A stretch of 64,000 nt of DNA, taken from assembly GCF_002909485.1 (NCBI RefSeq), contig NZ_PPXG01000001.1, positions 682,001 to 746,000 of the forward strand. The letters are read 5' to 3'. Shown here in pieces: positions 1 to 7,590 of the stretch. The notes under the pieces were generated by a model. That model worked only from the letters and a program-made list of their open reading frames with translations, ran no database searches and was not told where the DNA came from. The translations under genes were made by a program, and so were the position numbers. The DNA comes from Stutzerimonas stutzeri (lineage in GTDB: Bacteria; Pseudomonadota; Gammaproteobacteria; Pseudomonadales; Pseudomonadaceae). Every line of letters begins with the position of its first letter. The stretch's first letter is position 1.

Positions 1-191
1 ACAGCGCGGGCCATCGCCTGGTGCAAAGTCAGCGGACCACTGAGGGGTTCCTGATCTTTATACATATCCTGCAGGTCAGTGAGGGCGCGCTGCTCGCTTA
101 CGCTGCGCTCGATTGGCTCGCTGGTGACCGCACAACCGCCGGCCATCAACGCAAGCAGACTCACACCGAATAACTTCTGACTTCTATTCAT
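1..191 (-). CDS. TolC-family outer-membrane lipoprotein, N-terminal fragment cut by the window edge
   Basis: Only the first 63 residues are inside the window. They start MNRSQKLFGVSLLALMAGGC, a lipoprotein signal peptide ending in a lipobox (AGGC), so the mature protein should be lipidated at Cys20. The last visible residues, PLTLHQAMARA, match the first helix of outer-membrane efflux (OEP/TolC) proteins, which usually read LTL-x-x-A-x-x-x-AL. The gene begins 39 bases after the stop of the giant surface protein and on the same strand, so it is probably the last visible gene of that operon and supplies the outer-membrane channel for export. The body of the protein lies outside the window, so the family call rests on the signal peptide, the first helix and the context. 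Confidence 0.72.
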   Translation of the reverse strand, partial: MNRSQKLFGVSLLALMAGGCAVTSEPIERSVSEQRALTDLQDMYKDQEPLSGPLTLHQAMARA

Positions 192-230
192 TCCCTGGAT
201 CGCCCCTGGCTGCCCAAATTTTTGGAATTA

Positions 231-3200
231 TCAAGCCTGTACCGAACCGATGCCGACCTGCTGTAAGGCCGCTACCAGTTTGTCGACCTGACGCTGTTCG
301 GTGTCTTTAAGCTCTTGCAACTGCAGGCCCAGCGTCGGCGCGCCGAACGTCCCTCGTAACCCTTCCGATAGGTCACCGCCCTGAATTGACTGACTACCAA
401 AAACACTAAACGAAGCACTGCCGAAATCCTGATTGAACAAGCCCGAGATCGTACTGGTACCAAACACCCCGCCGTCGCCACCACCAAAGCCTAGAAAGCC
501 TTGACCGGAGCCGTCTCCGCCGGATTCGCTGTTGAATACCTGCGCGATGAACGTCGGTGCAAGCTCGCCGCGGTTGATGAAGATGTCGCCGATCGGCCGG
601 ATGCCGCCGCCCACATCTCTTTGTTCAAAGAGGGGCGGGAAACCCAGCGGCGAGCCAAGGCTACCCAAAGGTGGTGCAAAGACGGCGGGCTGCAATGGAG
701 CTTCGGACGGCTGAATGCTCGTGACAGGATCCGATGTCAGGAACTCCGGTGGGGGCGTCACCTGACTGGGTACGATTGTATTAATCACATAGTTGTTGGA
801 CACCGCTACGTCGGCTCCCACGTTGCCTGCCATGTCGCTAACAGTGCTGGTATCCAAAGCGATGGAATTGCTCGGATCGGAGAGGTTCCCTGTGGGGGTG
901 AGCGTTGCAGTCCAGGTCAGCCCGCCGTCGCTAGTGGCCAGGTTGCTCAGCTCACCGTTGGTAACGTTAAGGTCCGACAAGTCAAAACCGATAACCGCTT
1001 CGCTGAAGGTGATGGTCACCTGAGTCGTCTCCCCCACCCCCAGGTTCGGGCTGGCGACGACGATGGTCGCAGTCGGTCGAGTAGCGTCAAGCGCATAATT
1101 GGCGGAGGTTGCGACACCCGCTCCCGTGTTGCCGGCCATGTCTTGCACATTGCTGGTATCGAGCTGGATCAGGTTGCTGGCATCGCTGACGCCCGCTGTG
1201 GGCACCAGTGTTGCGGTCCAAGTCAGACCGCCGTCACTGCTGCCCAGGTTGGACAACACACCATTGGCCACGCTTAGATCCGAAAGGTCGAAACCGGACA
1301 CCGCCTCGGTGAAGGTAATGGTCACGGTGGTGCTCTGACCGATGCCCAGCGTGGTATTTCCCAACACGATGGTGGCGCCGGGGCGCACCGTGTCGACGGC
1401 GTAATTGTTGGAGTGCACCACACCCATACCGCTGTTGCCCGACGCGTTCACCACACCGCTGGCATTCAAGCTGATCAGATTGCTGCTATCGGTGACGTTG
1501 TTTGCTGGCGTGAACGTGGCCGTCCAGGTCACGCCGCCATCGGTGGAAGATACGTTGCTCAACGAGCCATTGCTCACGCTTAGATCGGAATTGTCGAACC
1601 CGCTGACCGCTTCCGAAAAGGTGATGGTGACCAGCGAGGTTTCACCCACCTTGAGTGCGTTATCGGCCACCACGACCGTGGCGGTCGGCACCTGTGTCCC
1701 CACTACGTAGTTGGCCGAATTGGTAGTGCCTGTCCCGGTGTTGCCTGCAGCGTCGCTCACGCCGGCATTGTTCAGAGTGATCAGGTTGGTGGCGTCGTTA
1801 ACACCTAGGTCAGGCGTGAAGGTGGCAGTCCAAGTAATGCCACCATCGCTGCTGCTTACAGCGCTTAATGTGCCATTTGCAACGCTGAGGTCGGCGTTGG
1901 TGAAGCCGGTTACCGCCTCGCTGAAGGTGATGGTCACCAATGAGGTCTCGCCCACACTGAGGTTGGTATCGGCGAGCACGATCGTTGCGGTTGGACGTTC
2001 GGTGTCCAGCGCGTAGTTGTTGGAGTCGCTGGTGCCGACGTTGACGTTGCCCGCCAAGTCGACGATGCCACCACTGTTGAGCGAGATGACATTGCTGGCG
2101 TCGGTGATGCCAGCGGTCGGCGTGAATGTTGCGGTCCAGGTGATGCCGCCGTCGCTGCTGCTCAGGCCAGAGATCACGCCGTTGGCCACCGTCAGGTCGG
2201 CACTGGTGAAAGCGGTCACCGCCTCGCTGAAGATGATGGTCACCAGCGAGGTCTCGCCAGCGGCGATGGCCGTGTCGGCCACGACGATGGTTGCGGTAGG
2301 CCGCACCGTGTCGACCACGTAATTGTTGGAATCCGTAGTGCCAACGCCAGCGTTGCCCGCGCCGTTGATCAGGCCCGTATTGTCCAGGGTAATCACGTTG
2401 CTGGTGTCGGAAATGCTCGCGCTCGGCGTGAACGTGGCCGTCCAGGTGACGCCGCCGTCGGTGCTGCTCATGGCGCTCAGCGTGCCGTTGCTGACGGTCA
2501 GGTCCGAATTGTCGAAACCGCTGACAGCCGAATTGAAGGTCACGGTGACCAATGACGTCTCACCGATGATCAACGTGGAGTCGGCAATCACGATGGTCGC
2601 CGTCGGTACGTTGGTGTCGACCTGGTAATTGTTGGAGTTGGTGGTGCCGGTGCCGGTGTTGCCCGCCGCGTCACTGATGCCGGTGTTGTTGAGGACGATG
2701 ACGTTGGAGGTGTCACTGACCCCCAGGGCCGGGGTGAAAGTGGCGGTCCAAGTGATGCCGCCATCGCTGCTGCTGACCGCGCTAAGCGTACCGTTGGCGA
2801 CACTCAGGTCCGAATTGTCGAAGCCGATGACAGCCTCGCTGAAGGTGATGGTCACCAGTGACGTTTCGCCAACGCGCAGCGCGGTATCGGCCATCACGAT
2901 GGTAGCGGTCGGGCGCAGCGTGTCGACGGCGTAATTGTTGGAATCAGTGGTGCCGCTGCCGGTATTGCCTGCCCCGTCCACTACGCCGCTGTTGTTGAGG
3001 GTGATCAGGTTGGTGGTGTCGCTGACACCCGCGCTTGGCGTGAAGGTCGCGGTGTAGGTGATGTTGTCGCTGGTGCTCAGGCCGCTCAGGCTGCCGTTGG
3101 TGACACTCAGGTCCGCCAGGGTAAAACCCGTGACGGGTTCGCTAAATGTGATCGTCACCACCGATGTTTCGCCAATGGCGATGGCCGTGTCGCCGACCAC

Positions 3201-6200
3201 GATGGTGGCGGTCGGACGTGCGGTATCGATTGCGTAGTTGTTGGAGTCGGTGGTGCCGCTGCCGACGTTGCCCGCCGCGTCAGTCACGCCAGTGTTATCC
3301 AGGGTGATGAGATTGCTGTTGTCGCTGATGCTGGTGCTTGGTGTGAGCGTGCCGGTCCAAGTAATGCCGCCGTCGCCGCTGCTTAAGCCGGTGACCGTGC
3401 CGTTGGCGACCGTCAGGTCGGCGGTGGTAAAGCCTGTTACCGCTTCGTTGAAGGTGATGGTCACCAGGGACGTTTCGCCAACGCTCAAGGAGGTGTCGGC
3501 CACCACGATGCTGGCGGTGGGGCGCTGGGTGTCGACCGCATAGTTGTTGGAACTGGTGGTGCCGCTGCCGGTGTTGCCCGCGGCGTCCGCCACACCGGTA
3601 TTGGCCAGGATGATCAGGTTGGTGGCGTCGCTGATACTGGCGCTCGGGGTGAGCGTCGCGGTCCAGGTGATGCCACCGTCGCTGCTGCTCAGGCCGCTCA
3701 GCGAACCGTTGGCGACGGTCAGATCAGCCAGGGTGAACCCGGTCACCGGCTCGCTGAAGGTAATGGTTACCAGAGAAGTTTCACCGACCTTCAGCGCGGT
3801 ATCGGCCACCACAATGGAAGCGGTCGGACGCAGGGTGTCGATGGCGTAGTTGTTCGAGTCGGTGGTGCCGGTACCGACGTTACCGGAAGCGTCGGCGATG
3901 CCAGTGTTGTCCAGTGTGATCAGGTTGGTCGTGTCGGTGATGCTGGCGCTCGGGGTAAGCGTAGCGGTCCAGGTGATGCCGCCGTCGCTGCTGCTCAGGC
4001 CGGTGACCGTGCCATTGGCGACCGTCAGGTCGGCGGTGGTGAAACCACTCACGGCCTCGTTGAAAGTGATGGTCACCAACGACGTTTCGCCGGCCCTCAG
4101 TGCCGTGTCAGCCACGACGATGGTCGCTGTCGGGCGCAGGGTATCAATGGCGTAATTGTTGGAGTTGGTGGTGCCGACGCCAGCGTTGCCATTGAGGTCA
4201 GCGACCCCGGCGTTGTTCAGGGTCACAAGGTTACTGGTGTCGGTGACACTGGCGTCCGGCGTCAGGGTAGCCGTCCAGGTGATGCCGCCATCGCTGGAGC
4301 TCAAGCCGCTGAGCGTGCCGTTGGCCACCGTCAGGTCGGCTGCGGTGAAACCGCTGACCGCTTCGGAGAACGTGATGGTCACCAACGAGGTTTCACCGAC
4401 CCTTAGGGCGGTGTCGCTGACCACGATGGACGCCGTCGGCGCCACGGTGTCGTTGACCACATAATTGTTCGAATCGGTAGTGCCGACGCCAGCGTTGCCG
4501 GCCAGGTCCGCAACCCCGGTATTGTTCAGCGTAACGACGTTGGTGGTGTCGGTGATGTTGCTGGCTGCGGTCAGCGTGCCGGTCCAGGTGATGCCACCGT
4601 CGCCGCTGGTCAAGGTGCCGATGGTGCCGTTCTGCACCGTCAGATCGGCCGCGGTAAGGCCGGTCACGGCTTCGGAGAAGGTGATGGTCACCAGCGACGT
4701 GCCACCGGAGTTCAGGTTGGTATTGGCCACGACGACAGTCGCGGTGGGCGGCGTCTCGTCCGGCACGTAATTGGTATTGATGGTGCCGCCATCGCCATAG
4801 ACGTTGGCCACCGACGCTGGCGAAACGCCCGCGCTGCCAGCGCTCGTGCCCCCAGTGCCGCTGCCGCCGACGTTGCCGGCCAGGGCCATGAAGTTGGCCG
4901 CGGTAATCAGGATCGAACCTTTGTTCCAGATAGCGCCGACGCCAACGCCACCGGCACCGCCCGCCTGGTTGTAACCACCACCGGCACCACCGCCACCGCC
5001 ACCGCCGCCCGCTCCGATGTTGTTGGAGATCACCGTGTTGCCGATGATCCGCAAGGTCGCACCGGTGTCGTTGTAGATACCGCCGACCGCTCCGCCACCG
5101 GCACCGCCGATGTCGTTATAGCCGTCGCCACCGCCACCGCCACCGATGGATAGCCCACCGCTGGCGGCCACACCGCCTGCGGAGCCAGTGCTGTAGCCCG
5201 GATACGCGGAACCGCCAGCACCACCGGTAGAGGAACCACCACGTCCACCCATGTTGAAGAAGCCACCGCCGGCACCGCCCTGCCCAGCCGAGCCGTTGGA
5301 GCCCGTGGAGTTGAGCGTATCGCCGCCGCGACCACCCGTCCCCCCGGTGATCGCGCCGCCGCCGCCACCGCCGCCACCGGCGTATTGCGGTGTCACACCG
5401 CCGCCGCCACCACCACCTGAAGCGGCGTTGGCGGTGACCGTGACGTTCCTCAGGGTCAGGGTGCCGGCGTTGTAAATGCCGCCGCCCTTGGACACCAGCG
5501 CATCGTCGCCGCCATTACCGCCGTTACCCGCCACCATGCCGCGAGTAATCACCAGGCCATCAAGGGTCGCCGTTGTGCCAGCCGTCACGTTGATGATCTG
5601 GGTGCGGTACTGCCCGTCGAGGGTGACGTCGGCGACGTTGTCGTTATTGAGGTCGCCATCCAACGTGATGTTCCTGTTGATGGTCAGCACCTGGGTCAGG
5701 CTGATGGTCGTGCCGGCCAAGCTGGTGTCGAAGGTGACGAGATCGCCGTTCTGCGCAGACGACAGGGCGGCCCGCAAAGAACCGATACCCGAATTGAGGT
5801 TGTTGGTAGCGGTCCAAGTAGCCAATCCCCATTGGTATTCGCTCATGGCGCTGGCCGAAAGCACGTTGGCGCTTTCGATGTTGCCGACTGCGATTTCTAG
5901 ATCCCAGTCCCCCCCCAGGCCGGTACGGTTGTCAGACGCTGCTATGTCGCGGCCAGTCAGCTCCGCGAGCGATTCGACCAGGCTCAGGCCGCGCTCGCCC
6001 TCGGCGGTGTAGCAGCCGTAGATGAGGATATCGCCGCCGACATTCATCCTCTGTCCAATCTGCGCCAGCACCTCGCCGCGGGCCTGGACGTTGTCCGCCG
6101 ACAGGTAGCTGTTGCCAAGCCACAGATCACCGGCGTTGCCATGGGCAATGATCTGCACAGCGCTGATGCCCTGATGCGCGTTGAGATAGTCGGCGATCTG

Positions 6201-6554
6201 CTGCAGGCCGTCCGTGGTGCCATCGAGGTACACCACCTGAGTGTCTGATGCGACGCCCTCGAGCAGGTTAGCGGCGTCCCGGACCCGGGAATCGACAAAC
6301 AGCACGATCTTGCCAGGTACGGCAGCCTGGGTCGCATCAGCTTGCCCTTGAGGTGACTGGCTGTCTGATGGCTGTTCTGCCGTGTGCGTTCGGGTTTCAT
6401 CAGTGCCGGGCTGAGCATCCGGTTGCGCAGCATCGGCCACTGTTGCGGCCACCGCACCGTCGAACAGCAATCGCGGCTCGAGGAACATGATCATCGGCGA
6501 TGCCAGGGCCTGTGCGCCCTCGGTTACCCGCGCCTTTCCTTTGCTCCACCACAT
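231..6554 (-). CDS. Giant surface protein (2107 aa): LEPR motif, DUF4347, glycine-rich beta-helix region, 13 Ig-like repeats
   Basis: Probable exported adhesin or biofilm-matrix protein. I chose the ATG at 6554, with GGGTGA five bases upstream; an in-frame GTG lies three codons earlier. There is no Sec signal peptide. Instead an N-terminal LEPRLLFDGA motif (residues about 25-34) matches the LEPR-type signature of large surface proteins. Residues about 81-243 form a DUF4347 domain with an IIAHG segment (His138) and an IYGC segment (Cys181). Residues about 245-595 look like a beta-helix with very glycine-rich stretches. Thirteen tandem Ig-like domains of about 101 residues follow (about 598-1921), each with a GETSLVTITFSEAV-type strand, a SSDGGITWTATLTP-type strand and a final SNNYxxDT strand. 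The last 185 residues are unique, with no RTX nonapeptides and no LPXTG. It sits between a sulfotransferase gene and a TolC-type gene, so those are its likely modifier and exit channel. The substrate or surface it binds is unknown. Confidence 0.85.
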   Translation of the reverse strand: MWWSKGKARVTEGAQALASPMIMFLEPRLLFDGAVAATVADAAQPDAQPGTDETRTHTAEQPSDSQSPQGQADATQAAVPGKIVLFVDSRVRDAANLLEGVASDTQVVYLDGTTDGLQQIADYLNAHQGISAVQIIAHGNAGDLWLGNSYLSADNVQARGEVLAQIGQRMNVGGDILIYGCYTAEGERGLSLVESLAELTGRDIAASDNRTGLGGDWDLEIAVGNIESANVLSASAMSEYQWGLATWTATNNLNSGIGSLRAALSSAQNGDLVTFDTSLAGTTISLTQVLTINRNITLDGDLNNDNVADVTLDGQYRTQIINVTAGTTATLDGLVITRGMVAGNGGNGGDDALVSKGGGIYNAGTLTLRNVTVTANAASGGGGGGGVTPQYAGGGGGGGGAITGGTGGRGGDTLNSTGSNGSAGQGGAGGGFFNMGGRGGSSTGGAGGSAYPGYSTGSAGGVAASGGLSIGGGGGGDGYNDIGGAGGGAVGGIYNDTGATLRIIGNTVISNNIGAGGGGGGGGAGGGYNQAGGAGGVGVGAIWNKGSILITAANFMALAGNVGGSGTGGTSAGSAGVSPASVANVYGDGGTINTNYVPDETPPTATVVVANTNLNSGGTSLVTITFSEAVTGLTAADLTVQNGTIGTLTSGDGGITWTGTLTAASNITDTTNVVTLNNTGVADLAGNAGVGTTDSNNYVVNDTVAPTASIVVSDTALRVGETSLVTITFSEAVSGFTAADLTVANGTLSGLSSSDGGITWTATLTPDASVTDTSNLVTLNNAGVADLNGNAGVGTTNSNNYAIDTLRPTATIVVADTALRAGETSLVTITFNEAVSGFTTADLTVANGTVTGLSSSDGGITWTATLTPSASITDTTNLITLDNTGIADASGNVGTGTTDSNNYAIDTLRPTASIVVADTALKVGETSLVTITFSEPVTGFTLADLTVANGSLSGLSSSDGGITWTATLTPSASISDATNLIILANTGVADAAGNTGSGTTSSNNYAVDTQRPTASIVVADTSLSVGETSLVTITFNEAVTGFTTADLTVANGTVTGLSSGDGGITWTGTLTPSTSISDNSNLITLDNTGVTDAAGNVGSGTTDSNNYAIDTARPTATIVVGDTAIAIGETSVVTITFSEPVTGFTLADLSVTNGSLSGLSTSDNITYTATFTPSAGVSDTTNLITLNNSGVVDGAGNTGSGTTDSNNYAVDTLRPTATIVMADTALRVGETSLVTITFSEAVIGFDNSDLSVANGTLSAVSSSDGGITWTATFTPALGVSDTSNVIVLNNTGISDAAGNTGTGTTNSNNYQVDTNVPTATIVIADSTLIIGETSLVTVTFNSAVSGFDNSDLTVSNGTLSAMSSTDGGVTWTATFTPSASISDTSNVITLDNTGLINGAGNAGVGTTDSNNYVVDTVRPTATIVVADTAIAAGETSLVTIIFSEAVTAFTSADLTVANGVISGLSSSDGGITWTATFTPTAGITDASNVISLNSGGIVDLAGNVNVGTSDSNNYALDTERPTATIVLADTNLSVGETSLVTITFSEAVTGFTNADLSVANGTLSAVSSSDGGITWTATFTPDLGVNDATNLITLNNAGVSDAAGNTGTGTTNSANYVVGTQVPTATVVVADNALKVGETSLVTITFSEAVSGFDNSDLSVSNGSLSNVSSTDGGVTWTATFTPANNVTDSSNLISLNASGVVNASGNSGMGVVHSNNYAVDTVRPGATIVLGNTTLGIGQSTTVTITFTEAVSGFDLSDLSVANGVLSNLGSSDGGLTWTATLVPTAGVSDASNLIQLDTSNVQDMAGNTGAGVATSANYALDATRPTATIVVASPNLGVGETTQVTITFSEAVIGFDLSDLNVTNGELSNLATSDGGLTWTATLTPTGNLSDPSNSIALDTSTVSDMAGNVGADVAVSNNYVINTIVPSQVTPPPEFLTSDPVTSIQPSEAPLQPAVFAPPLGSLGSPLGFPPLFEQRDVGGGIRPIGDIFINRGELAPTFIAQVFNSESGGDGSGQGFLGFGGGDGGVFGTSTISGLFNQDFGSASFSVFGSQSIQGGDLSEGLRGTFGAPTLGLQLQELKDTEQRQVDKLVAALQQVGIGSVQA
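790..4770 (-). repeat. Thirteen tandem repeats of about 306 bp encoding Ig-like domains
   Basis: The DNA coding for the Ig-like domains repeats with a period of 303-309 bases (101-103 codons). Conserved blocks such as the complement of GAAACGTCGCTGGTGACCAT and of GGCGGCATCACCTGGAC recur in register. The central copies are most alike. The first copy and the last two or three (low coordinates) have diverged most, which is common in arrays that expand in the middle. Copy number is likely to vary between strains through recombination, and short-read assemblies could collapse it. Confidence 0.9.
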
Positions 6555-6603
6555 GACGATCACCCGGACTCGAACTTCTATACGCGCAAATGAAAAACCG
6601 CGA

Positions 6604-7440
6604 TCAGTTGATCGCGGCGTCGGTTTTCATACGAATGACATTGGCAGCGCTGGAAGCGCCATCGCGCCAGAAGGACAACGCGGCATACTTCTCAAACAAA
6701 TCCGGCGGCAACAGGGTCCGCCGGGCTTGCGGCGCGACCTCGGGTCTGACCTTGTGCAGGCCGGCAACCCCCAGTGCCTGGTCGAAGGCCGGTGCGTCGT
6801 AGGTCAAGCGGTTGAAGTCGTGCTCGTACCAGGGCTCGCCGATGAAGTCGTACACCAGCCGCATCACCCGCTCCGGGGCCTGGCTCAGCAGATCGTAATC
6901 AACGATCAACAGTGATTCGGCGTTTTCGCCGTAATAGGCCTCTTTGAGCGCAGTCCAGGCAAAACCTACCAGACGGTTGCGCTGGGCCAAGGTTTCGCAG
7001 CGGCTGTAGACGGTGTTGCGCTCATCATCATCATTGAACAGCTTGGTGTTCTCGAAGGGGTTCGCGCGGTAGAGCCGCTCCAGGCTGTCGAGCACCCAGG
7101 CGACGTTGCGAACGCAAGCGATGGTCTTGGCTTGGGGAAATAGGTCCTGCAAGGCCGGCAGGCGCGCGCACCACTGGCGATTTGTATCAAAGATGACAGG
7201 CTTGTCGGCCTTGTCGGCGTAGTAAGAGTCGAACAAGCCACGCAATAGGCGACGTCGCAGGTCGGTGTCGATCACCGAGCCAAATTCGCTGCCAGCGCTG
7301 CATTGCTGCAAAACGCTGCTGAACAACGAACCAACGGGGCTGGTCATGCCAGCATGAAAGCGCGGGTTCTGCAGCAGGATCGCAGAAAGTAAAGTCGAGC
7401 CTGAACGCGGCAAACCGGAAATAAAATGAAACTGTGACAT
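6604..7440 (-). CDS. P-loop sulfotransferase family protein (278 aa)
   Basis: Transfers a sulfuryl group from PAPS to an acceptor, judging by family. The start MSQFHFISGLPRSGSTLL contains the 5'-phosphosulfate binding loop (LPRSGST, residues 10-16) right at the N terminus, so the protein is cytoplasmic with no signal peptide. I placed the start at the ATG at 7440, preceded by AGGCGG and GAAGG. The open frame continues upstream to 7548, but that stretch has no plausible binding site and would bury the P-loop. An Arg-containing segment (CVRNVAWVLDSLERLY) fits the 3'-phosphate binding region. It lies 49 bases upstream of the giant surface protein gene and 150 bases downstream of the M50/HlyD gene. 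The acceptor is not shown by sequence; tyrosines of the exported protein or a surface glycan are both possible. Confidence 0.82.
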   Translation of the reverse strand: MSQFHFISGLPRSGSTLLSAILLQNPRFHAGMTSPVGSLFSSVLQQCSAGSEFGSVIDTDLRRRLLRGLFDSYYADKADKPVIFDTNRQWCARLPALQDLFPQAKTIACVRNVAWVLDSLERLYRANPFENTKLFNDDDERNTVYSRCETLAQRNRLVGFAWTALKEAYYGENAESLLIVDYDLLSQAPERVMRLVYDFIGEPWYEHDFNRLTYDAPAFDQALGVAGLHKVRPEVAPQARRTLLPPDLFEKYAALSFWRDGASSAANVIRMKTDAAIN

Positions 7441-7590
7441 CCCTTCACCGCCTACGTTCGACTTGTGGAGCAGAGCGTAGTCGAGTAAAGCGCCGCCGCC
7501 TAGCAACACTTCGACAACACGCGTCAAAGGGAGATAAAGAGCAGCCACGATTCGTCAGGTATTGGGTGCTCTGATCGTTCAGCCTGCGCT

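Noticed and set aside
790-4770. Regular repeats considered as a CRISPR-like array
   Set aside because: The period is about 306 bases, the whole unit is coding and in frame, and no short repeat/unique spacer alternation exists.
501-6012. Many plus-strand open frames of about 100 codons, regularly spaced, plus longer ones at 501-1277 and 5476-6012
   Set aside because: They are the antisense of the Ig-repeat and glycine-rich coding DNA. Their even spacing simply follows the 306-base repeat, and they lack binding sites and family features.
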